NCBI GenBank assembly: GCA_022432975.1
Contig: CM039505.1
Location: forward strand, 49,559,897 to 49,623,896
Direction of reading: 5' to 3'
Source: Begonia masoniana
Lineage: Eukaryota > Streptophyta > Magnoliopsida > Cucurbitales > Begoniaceae
Length of the DNA stretch: 64,000 nt
Shown here: in pieces, positions 47,001 through 62,500 of the stretch
Layout of the letters: the number at the start of each line of letters is the position of its first letter
How positions within the stretch are numbered: the stretch's first letter is position 1
The notes under the pieces: model-generated
What the model saw: the letters and a program-made list of their open reading frames with translations, nothing else
Told to the model about the DNA's origin: nothing
Database searches by the model: none
Made by a program: the position numbers and the translations under genes

Positions 47001-50000
47001 GCCAGCAGCATAACGGCCGCCGACTCGGCCTCGCCGCCCTCGAAGTTGGTGGCAGCTTGTTTCCCGATGACTTTCCGGCGGGAATCGGCGGACTTAGAAT
47101 GAGACCGGAACTGGGCGGCCATTGGAGGAGAAAGATGAAGCAAAGTGAAGGGAGAGTTGATATGTGCTTAAATGGTAAAACTGAAAGGAGACCACGTTAG
47201 TTTCGTGATGAGTTGCATTGCCATTGTGGGAAGCTTTCTTTTGGGGGAGGAAGGAGAGAGAGAGAGAGAGACGCATGGTTGGTAAAGAGAGGGAGGGAAA
47301 GAAAAGGGGATAGAGAGAGAAAGAGAGAGAGACGTTATGGTTGGTGAGGAGAGAGAAGAGCACGTGCAAAGGGGGTGACATTTTGGGTCTAAAGAACGTA
47401 ACCTTAAGGTAGTTGAGTTGAGTAGACATAGGAGTTAATAATTTTTTGAGAAAAAAAACTTAAAGTATCGTCCATGAAAGAAATTTTAAACTATATTCGT
47501 TAACAAAACGGAATTAAACTATCTTACGTTAATAATTCAACCTTCATTCCATTAAACTCAAGCACGGTTGACTGTATTTTAATTTTGGACGACCAAACTT
47601 ACACTCGCTTGAAACTGAAGTTGTCTGTTCCCCAATACATTTTGCACTTATTTTAAGTGTGGGCGACCGCATTTTCGATGCGAGCAACCAAGAGAACACT
47701 CGCATGGAGCCATGGTCACTCGTTCTCGAGCGTATTTTGCATCTATTTCAAGTGCGGGCAACCACACAATCACAAAAGCTTGGATTGTTAACAAATGATA
47801 GTTTAAGGTTTGTTTTGTTAATAAATATAGATTACGAGGCGAGTTTGTTAATGATCCTGTAATTTAAGATTTTTATTGATAATTACCATAATTGTTTTGG
47901 TTAAATATATTTTTAATTTAATTTCAATATAGTCCTTGGACTTTTAATTTTTTCATTTAAGTTCTCATAATTTCAATATTATTTTTAAATGTTCCATCTT
48001 TAAATTTTATAATTTAATTTAACAGAAAATATTATGCAATATTATTTTAATACACATCAACATACTATATCAACACTTAATAAATTATAATTATTTGGTT
48101 TGATTTATTTTTTTAAACCCAACCAAAACTAACTATTTTTTCCTTCTCCTTAAGACTCTCTCTTTACTTTACTCTCGCGTATCTTCTTCCCTTCTCCGCA
48201 ACAGCTAATACCTTAAACTATTTTTTTTAACTTATTAACCTTTTAAGTTTATCTCGTTAGTACAAATTATCTTTAACGTATAAAACAATTTGGTCTCAGG
48301 CAAACAAGGCATTTTTAGTCTAAAGAATGTAACTTAGTAGTTGAGTTGAGTAGGCTTAGGAACTAATAGTTATTTTCCTAAAACGAGAAAATGATAAAAT
48401 ACAATTTAAATTTTAATGTTTGCGGTCATTTATAAATTAAATCATAAATTTCTTTTTACAAATCAAACTCTAACCTTCTAAATATCAACAATTTAGACCT
48501 TACCATTATTATTTTTTTAAATCCAGTGCGTGTATTTCGCGTTATCCATTTAAAAAAAAATATTTTTAATCCGATTTCAAACTGTCTCAATTTCAAACTA
48601 TATTGAAAGATCAATGGATTTTATAATCGGGTTTGAAATTATTAGAAATGTTACAAATCAAGTTAAAACATATTTTTAAATGAAAGCGTGGTGTGCACTT
48701 GTTGGAGTTGGCGAAAAAATTTATTGGGAAAGTTTAATTGTTAATATTAAAAATGTTGAAGTTTGATTCGTAAAAAAAATAAAGTTTTCCTCAATATAAA
48801 AACAAGCACACCTTTTGTGTTGGCTTTTGTATCGTAGGTTAGTTACTTCAATTTGCGTGGAAATCATGCCTAATCTAGTAAAAAACAAACATCAACTCAT
48901 CACAATAAGTAACCCATCATGTACTGCACTTTATGTTGAATATCAATGTTACATTTCCTTAAACAAATTTATTATAAGATCGAGTGAATCAAGTAAATTT
49001 TGAAGCAAAAAATTACACTTTAATTTGATTCAATTTGTATTTAGTTCTGAATTTTGAAAAGTGTATAATTTTTCAAAGGATCAAAAAGAAAATACCCAAA
49101 GTTGAATCGGTCAAATGCAAACATAGTAAGAAAACTCATTTGTCAACTACCGCTGTAACGACCTACCTCCTTCACCGGCTTTTTTCCCGCGCAGACGCAC
49201 CGCCATCCGGGTTCGAATCCAGTATACGGACCAGTCGACACTCATGATCTTCTCCATACTAGATTAAGTGGTACAAGTGATAGAGAATTCTTGGTCATAA
49301 GTTCTGGAGGCCAAGGTTCAAATCACTATGAAAGTAAAAACTCCTACTCTAAGGATAGAGAAGATTATGAGTGACAACTGGCCCGTATACTGTATCCGGA
49401 CCCGGATGGCGGTGTGTCCGCACAGGAAAAATGCCAGTGAATGAGGTAGGTCGTTACAGAAAAAAGGCGCTTCCGCATTTTATGTATTAAAAGCATTCAT
49501 ATGTACACAATAAACGAACCAATCCGAACGTATTATTTAGTTATTTTGTAGCAGAGTCTAATACTTTGACATGTATGACTGGAACGGAATCCCACCATTC
49601 TTTCAATCGTCTATCTCCTTTGTCGTTTGTCATATACTTTCCTAGCCTTGAACTTGCAGCGAAACTGTACAACATGATGGCCGTAACGAGGAGCTTTGTC
49701 GGAACAACCGCCAGCACAATCGCCGTCCCAATTAAAGTCGTCATCACCATATTTGAATGCTGCGACAAGAGGGTACTATAGGATCTCAATTGTAATTTAG
49801 CATATAAATTTGTAGTTATATAGTTTACCTTGGGGGTCCTTGAGACAAAAATAGACCACATTTTGAGAATCGCCACATTAGCAATCTGAACCATCTCGTG
49901 TAGCGTCTGCAATCCCTGTTGAGCTGAAACTATGCTCTCCATTGTCGTCTGCTCAGAAGCTGTATTAACAATTATCTCTCTGTATTTTTCATCAACTCTT

Positions 50001-53000
50001 TCTCGTCTTGCCTGAACCATCTTCGCCACCACCCACAGCAACAGGGCTGCTAATGCCTTGCCTACCCACTCTCTGCAAAACAAAACATTGCCCACCAGCT
50101 GTTTGATTATTTTCCTCCCTCAGCATAGTAGATTTATGAAACCAAAAACTGATTTTGTTTTGGTTGGCTAAAGCTATTTTTTACTTGTATATGATTATAA
50201 CAGCTGCTGATATGAAAGCAAGAGTAATTTCAGGTTTCTCCCAAGTGCTAACTTGCTTCAGCCTCAGCAGAAACTCTCTCTTGATTGGCTTAAGCAGCTC
50301 CTGTGAAGTTGCAGTTGGTGAAAATTAATGCGTAAATGTTTAAATTTGCTAAAGAGTAATGATTTTAGCTGGATTGAGTTTGTTTTTACCACTAAAATGA
50401 TTGCACTTTCAGTGATTCCTTCCTCTTTCAATGCATCAGCAGTAGCTTTCGCTCTGGACATTTCTCTGTCTTCTTCCCTAGCCCGATTAACTGCGGTTTC
50501 TAAAGAGGCCAGTACTTCTGTGCTTGCACATTCCTTGATTTCTTCTTTCATTTCCTTGCAGGGGATCAGTTGTTGGCCTGTGTTCATGCTTCTCAGGACA
50601 GAACTGGCACTGCATGGATGTCGGCTGTTCATCTTCGTTAAACTCTCGGCCAACTCTTCGAGTATGTAATCGCCCTTTGGCAGCTCATTGCAAAGAGCAA
50701 AAATTAGGAACTTTGTTGGAGAGGGTGGTGATATTCTCATTAGTTCTCTGGCAGCATGCAGCCTTACGATCCCCAATATCGTCCTCGCGTGCATTTCCCA
50801 TGCTTGGATCGGGCTTTCGACGTTGAATTTTGACAAGAAGCTGTGTAGCAGCACGATCTCCTTTATGAGTGCGAGCCAGTGATCGCGTCTCGTGGAGCTT
50901 GTAATCTCTGGAAACTCGAGTATGATTTCCTCAGGTCTAGAAAAATACATTTGAATTATGCAAGACAAATTGGAGACAAGTGACAAGCATGGTATTCCAA
51001 AGATGTTATAGAGAGTCACGAGGCATGCTCACAATTCAGGGGACTCGTAGACGACGGCCTTGTCGAATAATGGTGCTCCCCAAGGACCAGTGGCAGCTGG
51101 TTTCACAATGTGATCGGTGTTCTTGGAAAGGTCTATTTTTATCGCATCTTCGTATGTTACTACGCTCGACGCCTCAAAATATAATGCGTAATTAGTTAAA
51201 GTAAGCCTTCCTGAAGTGAAAATCTCAACGTTAGTATAATTTTCCATTTTTTTTTTTTTTTGATAAATCCATCAAGATGGCAAAATATAGATACCGGGCC
51301 AACTGGTTGCTCCGATGTGGCGAACTACCCGCATCGTGGTCGAGGTTCCTTCAACGTGTAATATAAACTCGTCATCGGCTAGGTCCACACCTTTCGGAAT
51401 CGTTTGGTCTCGCAAACGTTCGAGGCATCTATGAAGAAATTTCAATAGAATTGATTAATTTGAGTTGTCACACCTTTTGACAAATGTACATGAAAGGATA
51501 ATATTAGATTTTCGTCAATTTTTCACGCTAATCTTACCTTCTAATATGTCATATATGTGTGATTTATTGATTAGTAGAATCATTTTTTTTTTTATAATCG
51601 ACCGTAAATGTTTTATACGTGAACGAATAACACGTCTGATTGAAAAACTAAACTGTACAGATAACGTTCGAGAAGAAGATACTTGTCGATTTCCTTGAGA
51701 TATTTATCGTAGGCCGGAAAATGGAGGCGATCGGAGGTGGTTGCCGTCAAAATTTCAAAGGTAAATCCGCCATTAACGACATCTGCAATCAGCGGACACA
51801 GTCTTCCCAACCACACAAATGCATCTTCTCCCACATCTGCTTCATTGTCGACCTGCAGCTCAGATAAAAAACTCACTTATGACTTCTCTCTCTAAAAACT
51901 ACTCAGCAAACATGAATTCTAAAAAGTGTTTTCCAAATATAATCTTAGTTTGTATGAAGCATTTTCTTGTGTTTTTCAAAATAATTATTTGAAAATCTAT
52001 TTATTACTTACAAGTAATGGCATTAAATCTGAATAGAAAAGGGAAATCTCATCCTGCTCCAGAGCAACTTTTGCAGGCAATTTTACATCTTCTTTCTCTT
52101 TGGCTTCACTCTCCTGCAAAATCAAACTAAAAAATGTGAAAAAACTGTGTTTGATCAAACTGGGTAGTTTCAGTTCTTGCTAAGACCTTTGATCTTCAAA
52201 TTATTGGAATAAAATAAAGCTTAATATGCAGTTTCCTTTTTCAGGCTATGGAAAGGGTCTGACCAGAAAGGAAGGGTCGTCTTCTTCAGCAAGAGAAGGG
52301 ATCTCCCAGGCGAGCATCATGTCGAACGTGAAGCGGCTAAACGATCCGTCGTTCATTTCGTTTTGAAGGTTTTCACAGATAGAAGCCATAGCCTTTTCAC
52401 TGCAAGCCTCTACAAGCTTCCTGGAATGGCTTTCTGTTTCTTCTTTCCATTTCCCTTCGAACTCTTCCACCAGTTCCTCCACTGAAGTGCCCAGTTTTCT
52501 GCAGAAAAATCAAATCATACAAACCCTAATCTCTCTCTCATCTGTAGAGAGAGAGTTTAAAGCTTTAAGGAAGCTGATTATTTTCGTTCTTTTTGGATTT
52601 TCATGATCTTTTTTTTTTCTGGGTCTTCCTGGTTTTCATTCATATGTATATATTCACATTTGGAAACCCTTCGTTAACTCACTTTCTTAAATCTTCTTCC
52701 TCATTTTTGAGATTGCATATAACTGAAACCCTTCGTCTGTCCTTTCTTCTTCGTCTTTTTCGTTGAGTTTATTTTCTTTTTCAGGGTATTTATAGAAAGA
52801 GCAGAGAGAGAGCTTACAGAGCACATCTTTGGATGACGTCATTGGCAGCAGAAGAGAGACGCTTGAGCGCGAGAGAGGATGTAGACATGACAACGGAGAA
52901 ATCTGCAGAGAAAAGCGAAGAGAGAAGTTGTGATTAATAGAAAAGGGATGAAACGTGGGAGATGAAAGAGCCGCCACGTTCTGATGACCGTTAAACAGAT

Positions 53001-56000
53001 GGTGGAAGATAGAGAGAGAAGCTCCATGCAAAGCTCAGTTAAATCCAGTTACATTAGACCATGGATGTTGCAGAACCGGCAGCGAGACCCGACCGCCAGT
53101 TTTTGTACTGAATTTTCAATCCCGGTTCCATCCGTGTATTTTTTAGAAAAAATGAAAACAAATTGAGAAAAATAAAAAAATTTATACGAAAAATCGACGA
53201 TAACTAAAAAGCAGTACATTCAACTCATCACCTATTCAATAACAATCAAATAACACAATAAAATATAAACATAACAAATATTGTACCATTGACGGGTTCA
53301 TTCTCGATTCTTTTTGCATGAAAGACTATGGACCGGACCGTGAACCACCGATTTTTGAATCTTGAAATCGCTACCAGACTGTGCCATGTCCAGAACTAAC
53401 CCAAACCAGACCGAACCAGAGGTTCTTGAAGTACTTACTCATGCTATCATAATAGTTTCTCACTTACAATAAGGAGAAACTTGAACATATTAATTTTCAC
53501 AACTCACTTATCTACCATCATTAATGAAAAATAAAAGGAGAAAAGATCTTACTTGATTCTATTAATGACAGAAGTTGGTTTCTCTCCCTTAACCCTTAAG
53601 CTTTCTTAAGTCCTTGGGTAGAGAGAGGACCAATTTCTTATTATTATATCAATTAATGAAGATTAAGTTCCATCAACTTAATATCTCATTAATTGATAAA
53701 AGACAAAATACCTTGATCAATAAGACTTGGTTATATATGGACCACGTCATGTGAATTTCTTAATTTGACGTTTGACTTTCATAATATGCGTTTGTATTTA
53801 AGAAAACAATATTACAGAACAAACAGTAATCAGTATGTGTTTCTGTTGTCTTTATCGTGGACGATTGCAGCGTGGCAATTGCATAACTTAATGCAATGAC
53901 TGATGACAGTAAAGCGTGGACAATTACAATAGTCCAATCTTTACTGCAATCTCTCAATGTCCACACTCACTATGGACAATAGTAGTTGGCAATGCTTTCT
54001 TGTAAATGACAAACGTCCACGACTTCTGTAGTAATCATGCACGTGACTGAACTTAAACGTCCACACTACTGTGAACTATTACAGTCGTCAACGTCCATAC
54101 TTTACTGTGAACGTTGAACGTCCACGACTACTGTAATAATCATTCACGTGACTGAACTTAAAATCACGTGATTGAACTTACTAAACATCCTCACTTTCTT
54201 GTAATCCATGAACGTCCACGACTGCAGAGAACAATTATATTCGTCCACTCTTATTGTAGATGATATTCGTCCACGGTTACTTACTGGAAACGATTATGCA
54301 GCAATAGAAACATCATTTTACTGATTCATTATTCAGTCAAACGGCAATATTCCTAACAGTTCTGCCCACCTCTAAATTCCCTTTCTCTCTCTCGTCATTG
54401 AATTTTGTACCATAATTACCAATTTAGTCCGATATAACAGTACAGAAGACAGATTAAAGTTGATCTTGAGGCTCCTAGAATTTTTAATAATCACTGTTAG
54501 TGTGATTGTTAAATAATTACTTGTCCAAAAATCTGACAACTATTTCATAAATTAATGATTATAAAGTGATTTGATATGTGGTAATAATTTATTGTTTTGA
54601 AAACATCAATTTACATAAAATGTACTGGTTATTAGTTTATTATTTATAATGAAAATAAAAAATTATCTAAAATATTAAAAGTTTTCAAATAAATAAAATA
54701 AATATACATTATGATTTCAGCAATTTAAGAAGAGAAGAGAGTGAATGTTAGGGAGAATATGAGGAAGATTTGTTACTTATAAAAATTAAAATGTGTAATT
54801 ATTTAAAAATTAAAGAATAGAAATGAAAAAAAATAATAATACCTTAATTTCATATTTCTAGAATAGTAAATTTGATAAAATAATAATAATATATTCCTAA
54901 CAGTTCTGCCCACCTCTAAATTCCCTTTCTCTCTCTCGTCATTGAATTTTGTACCATAATTACCAATTTAGTCCGATTATAACAGTACAGAAGACAGATT
55001 AAAGTTGATCTTGAGGCTCCTAGAATTTTTAATAATCACTGTTAGTGTGATTGTTAAATAATTACTTGTCCAAAATCTGACAACTATTTCATAAATTAAT
55101 GATTATAAAGTGATTTGATATGTGGTAATAATTTATTGTTTTGAAACATCAATTTACATAAAATGTACTGGTTATTAGTTTATTATTTATAATGAAAATA
55201 AAAAATTATCTAAACTATTAAAAGTTTTCAAATAAATAAATAAATATACTAATAATAATAATTTGATAGCGGTTTTGGATTCGAATTTCGAATGGGTAGA
55301 AACTCAGAATTTGGCCAAGTTGATTGCTGAAAACACCCCTGGGGATTCGATCCGATGAGGTACAATTTCTCCCTACCTTCATCTTAGGTTAATTCGGTAA
55401 TTTTATAGCCATATGAAAATTTTGGGCAGAGGTCATGTTAAATTTTGGAGAAAAATCATGTGTGTCTTTTGCCTTTGTGAACGGTATATAGTGTAACGAC
55501 CTACCCCCTTCATCGGTCTTTTTCTCACGCAGACACATCGCTATCCGGGTCCAGATCCAGTATACGGGCAAACAGCTCAAGTGGTACCAGTGATGGGGAA
55601 CTCTTGGTCATAACCTGGAGGTCAGGGTTCAAATCACTGGGAGGACAAAAACTCCCTGTCTAGGTGGGAGAAGATCATGAGTGACGGCTTCCCGTATACT
55701 GGATCCGGACCCGGATGGTGGTGCGTCCGTACAGAAAAAAAGCCAGTGAAGAGGGTAGGTCGTTACAAGCTCAAGTGGTACCAGTGATGGGGAACTCTTG
55801 GTCATAACCTAGAGGCCAGGGTTCAAATCATTGGGAGGGCACCCTATCCAGGAGGGAGAAGATCACGAGTGACGGCTTGCCCGTATACTAGATTCGAACC
55901 CGGATGGCAGTGCGTCCGCATGGAAAAAAGGGCGATGAAGGGGGTAGGTCGTTACATAAAAAGGCGTAGGTCAAGTGATACCAGTGATGGGCAACTCTTG

Positions 56001-58690
56001 GTTATAACCTGGAGGCCAGGGTTCAAATTACTGGGAAGGCAAAAACTCTCTGTCCAGGAGGGAGAAGATCACGGTTTGCCCGTATACTGGATCCAGACCT
56101 AGATGGCGATTCGTCTGTGCGAGAAAAAAGGCGGTGAAAGGAGTAGGTCGTTACAGAAAAATGCACATTTTTATGTAACGACTTACCCCCTTCACCTGCC
56201 TTTTTCCCGCGCAGACGCACCGCCATCTGGGTCCGGATCCAGTATACGGGCAAGCCGTCACTCATGATCTTCTGCCTCTTGGACATGGAGTAGCTCAAGT
56301 GGTACCAGTGATGGGGAACTCTTGGTCATAACTTGGAGGTCAGGGTTCAAATCACTGAGAGGGCAAAAACTCCCTATCTAGGAGGCAGAAGATTATCAGT
56401 GACGGCTTGCCCGTATACTGGATCCGGACCCGGATGGCGGTGCATTCGCGCAGGAAAAAGGCCGGTGAAGGGGATAGGTCGTTACATATAGTTCAGGTTC
56501 AAACTGGTTGAAAAATATGGAGATTTTGGCTTAAAACAGCAGCCGTCGTCACGACACTTGGCCTTGTTTGGGTCGCGACTCGTTCTATTTTTTTGTTGTG
56601 ATGCTCTTGACCCAAATGTTCTTGGGTCTTTTCAGGACCCATTTTGGGACTCAAATTGAGTTTTCGACTCAATCGTACCTAAGTCATTTTGAGTCTAGAA
56701 ATTTGATATTTAAAGAAAGAGATTTCAATCCTAATTAGTAATGATTTCTTGATTAGGTACTGACTTAAGATATTAGATTTTCTTGGAATCTTGGGCTTCC
56801 ATATTATTAAGATTTGGTTATTGGTAGACTCATTTTATGAGGTAGAAGTTATTTTTATGTCCAACATCATTGTTTTCAGACACTTTAAACGTCATCATTT
56901 TATGGCTAGTCAATTTTATTATAGTATGTATTTATTTTCATTAGACATTTTTATTTTGAGTATGTACATTTCATTATTAATAATTTTGGTCGTATGCACC
57001 AAGTTTAATTGACTCATAAAGAGGTCATGTTTTCTTTACGCACATTCGACCATTGAAGGATGTGTTTATTGTGTTAATTAGATTAATAAAACAACTGACT
57101 GTGCCGTTTCACTAGGCACAAAATTTTAAACCTAATCAGGGTCTTTGATTTCGTCGCTTTAGCGATCCCCAAGTATCGCCGCTATTAATATGCTTATGAC
57201 ATAATGTTCCCGGAGTTCGCAAGTGGCTCTATTTTCACTGAAATTTTTCATAATATAGTAGTACCTATTTTATATATGTAACACACTATAGTAGAATACT
57301 TTAAATTTCTGCCTTACTAATTATTTATAAACTCGTTTTAGTAGAAAATGTTTTGAATTTGGCATGCTCCCTCATGTTTCTTATTATTAAATGTTGAATG
57401 TAAATTCGACATCTATTGAGTTAATTCGACTTACCTCAAATGACTCATCCTTCCAGATTTAATAAAGAAGATTATAAGTTGCCGACGTAGGATTAGGGTT
57501 GGCATCTTATTTTTTATTTTTTATTATTTTCTTCTCTTAGAGGCTTTTTAGTGAGATTGAACCTTGTTTTATACTTCGATTAAAACTCTTTAAATTCCCG
57601 GTTATATTTTGGCACATTTATTTTAGACATTATATTATCGTTTGATCTTGATGTCACTTGTTGGTTCTTGTTTTTTCAGCCTAGTTGGATTGGGCCCTGA
57701 ATCGTTCTTATTTAAGTCTTCTGTTGCAATAATAGAGAAAATTAAGTAAATGGGTCTGACAGTTGATAACTCTTGCAAAAATAGTTATTTTATAAGTGCA
57801 TTTTATGAGTATGCAACTAAAATTTGGTGATGAATCAAATAAAAATTCATGTTTTGTCAACGAATGTTGCAGCACAGAGCTAAACATCATCTTTTTATAA
57901 AATAATTCTTTTTATTTCGTTTTAAAGAAAATTCACTTATAATTGACATTTATTGTAGATTAATGCTGATTAGCTGATATATAAGTGACATTTATTCTAT
58001 TTAAATTAATTCATACTATTATTGTTCTTATTTAAGTATAAAAAAAGGCATGTTGCACCATTATTGACTCCCTATCGATAAGCTTATCATTACTCGAGTC
58101 TTCTATCGAGGAATCTCCTTCAAGAGATTTTGCCATCATAGGTATAATTTTAAGTCCATGAAGGTTATATTAGTGTTACATAAAATAATATCTAGTTATG
58201 CTACACAAAAATTGCAACCCATATTTCCACTCCAATGTAGAATCAAATTTATGTTACTTTGAGTAATGTGTGTGATAATGCAAACACATTATTCAAATTT
58301 CTTTTGACCAATTTAGGCTAACTTTTGACTTCTTCTATCCCTAAGCAAGAGAAGAAGTAATCTAGTCATATTTTTTAAATAAAAAAATTATTATTAGTAG
58401 TAAATAAATTGGAGAAATATAATATATTGAAAATTGATGTTAAAAATAGACTCGCACGGCTATGATAAAGTCAGCGGCATATTTGTTATTAATTTTAAAA
58501 TCTACAATAATAGAACTAATTTTTATTATTTATTTTTAATATCAAACACAAGTGGGTTAGTGGATAAATTAAACTATATAAATTAAACTATTTTTTCTAT
58601 TGTCTACTAGTTTTGACTTTTGAAGTAGATGTTTGACCAAGTCAACAACTCTGTTCTGTGATGAATTAAAATAGCCAAGTTGAAATATTT

Positions 58691-59519
<829 letters not shown>

Positions 59520-62500
59520 CAAACACAAGTGGGTTAGTGGATAAATTAAACTATATAAATTAAACTATTTTTTCTATTGTCTACTAGTTTTGACTTTTGA
59601 AGTAGATGTTTGACCAAGTCAACAACTCTGTTCTGTGATGAATTAAAATAGCCAAGTTGAAATATTTAATTTTATCCTTTTCCATCTCACAACACAAAAA
59701 AGCATTCTTAGATCGTCAAAGACTGGGGGCAGGACTCTTTCTCTCTCTCTCTCTCTCTCTCTCTATTATATATCCGTAAGAGAGTAGGGTAAAAGGTCAT
59801 ACTCCATATCCATATCAGAGGCAGCGTTGCAGAAAACAATGTCTGGAATTCTTAGGAAAGTTGAGGAAAAGCTGCATATAAGTCACAACAAGCATGAAGA
59901 GGAGAGTAAAGAGAAGCATGGGGGGCGAACGAGGAGGCTGGTTCGGAAGATAAAGGAGAAAGTAAGCCATCATCATCACCAGAAAGAGAAGAAAGAAAAG
60001 ACGAAGAAGACGACTGTGAAGGGAGAAAATGGAGGAGAAGAAGAAGAAGATGAAGGAGAGGAGGAAGAGGAAGAAGAAGAAGTAGAGTTCGAGTTGGAGC
60101 TTGAGTTCTAGCAGGCAGATCATCACCACTATCTCACATTCAGTCATCTCTTCAAAAGTTTCTTCGTTATGCTCTCTGATTTTTGACAAATTTATTCCAT
60201 GAAATAGCAATCATCACTTTCTATTATTATCATCAACCAAATGAACTTTAATTTTTGATAATAATCCTTGTAACAATTTAAATCTAACGGTGATCAAATA
60301 TCAGGTGTCCGTACATCCAAAGTTGAAGCTATCATTTGCAAATTTAGTTTTAAACTCAGAAGGATAGCGATCGCAAAAGTAAAAAGCTTAGTTAGCAGCG
60401 TATGCATCAAAGTGCATCATTTTAAAAAAACTGGCTCTGCTCCGAGCTATATACCTAAAACAGAAGAGTGGCATATCTACATTGAACACAACTGTGTCTT
60501 CACCATCCACTGCCAGCTTTTGACGGATTAGAATCTTTCTTTTCACCCCAACCACCGCTTCCACCACCACTAGCTCCGCCCCAACCATTCCCTCCACTCG
60601 ATTCCTGACCGCCACTGCCTTTGCTTGCTCCACCCCAACCATTTCCACCGGAACCTCCACCTCCACCCCCATCGTCATCCCTACCTCTGTTCCCACCATT
60701 TCCACCTGAATCTCGACCGCCAGTGCCGCCACCATTGCCACTTGCTCCGCCCCAGCCACTCCCACCTGAACCCTCAGTACCGCTGGGTTTGCCCCAACCA
60801 CTCCCGCTGCCACTTGCTTTGCCCCAATCCCTCCCACCTGAACCCTGACCACCATCGCTAGCACCAACACAACCACTACCACCACTAGGTTTGCCCCAGC
60901 CACTGCCATTGTTACTACTACCAGCTCCACTACTAGCACCAACACAGCCACTACCACCACTAGGTTTGCCCCAGCCACTGCCATTGTCACTAGTACCACC
61001 TCCACTCACGCCGGAGCTTGCTTTGGCCCAACCACTCTCACTGGAACCCGGACCACCAGCATCATCATTCGTGGCAGCGCCCCAACCACTACCACCACTA
61101 GGTTTGCCCCAACCTACAAACAAGATTGAATCTTAAATAAAGGAAAAAAAAAAAAGATAATTTGGCTATTTTCATCGAGTAATGGATTAGGTTGCTTTGG
61201 CCCCAACCTACAGAAATTTCCACTTCTAGAAATGCAAAATGAAATTTAAACCCGTCAGATGCAATAAACAGTGGGTGTAGAATTTCCTTTCAGATTTTTA
61301 TACATAAAAGTCATGAATGAAGACCACCCCCTACTCCCTATTAGTTGAAGCCAGAGGTGTCAAGTAACCAAGAAGGTTATTTAAGAACACTCCCCATAGA
61401 TCATCAATTGTGGGAAATAAGCTAATTACTCTAATCGTACCAATTTCAAAGACCACGAGATAAACACTTTATAATTAAGCATTGCCTTTAAGTGACCCAC
61501 TAAAGGATCGACATAACGATCCATTACCTACAAATTGTGTAAAATGATATTCACGGCCTTTAGATATCGTATTCCAATATACAGTATCAGGCAGCACATA
61601 ATTGCAAGGTAACACCAACAATGGATGATCTAGAGACAAAACAAATTTCCTTCAAATTCCACAATTATTCCATTCATGGGCGTGACTGAACTAAACTCAT
61701 GCAATATGAAAGTACAACTTTCTGCAGCAAAAGCAATGAGTTTTTTGAGATATGAAAATCTAGTAGTTATAATATTTTAAAGAGGTTGTAGAATACTCTA
61801 AAATACCAGTCATTTCAACATGACTCAACGAATTATACAAAAAACTATAGAAGAGCTACCCAAAGAGAGAAAATACCTCATCCAAATCCTCAAATGTGTC
61901 CTCCCCAATTTTCAATGTCTTCCCAATTCGAAGCAAGCTGGCGATATCTTCGTACCCAATTACAATTTTTTTAAATGATATTATTTACATCGATTTAATT
62001 TTCGATGTGGGATTTCAGTTGCTTGAACCCTAATATTTTCGATGTGGGATTTCAGTTGCTTGAAATATTAGGACAGAGGAAGCTGGGTCTTTGCTTTAAA
62101 ATAGAGTGACTGTACCTAGCAAAAGCAACAGTGACGATGGAGGTTGAAACTCCCTTCAAATGCCTTTCACATCTTTCAAGGATGGGCCTATCACTGACGC
62201 GTAGAATTCTTCTACAAGGACCGATTGGTTGTGGAAAAACAACCCTTGCTTTAGCTGCAGCCCATGCTGCTCAAGTGTCATTTTGCAAGAACAGAGATGA
62301 TAACCTTAGCGAAAAAAATGACACTTGAGCAGCATGGGCTACCGCTAAAGCAAGGGTTGTTTTTCCGCAACCAATCTGTCCTTGCAGAAGAATTCTACCC
62401 TTCCGGTATATGCCCGTCCTTAAAAAGATGTGCAAAATTTTTAAAGGGCCACTCAACCTCCTCCTCGAGCTTTTTCTGTGTATGAAAGAAAATAGATACT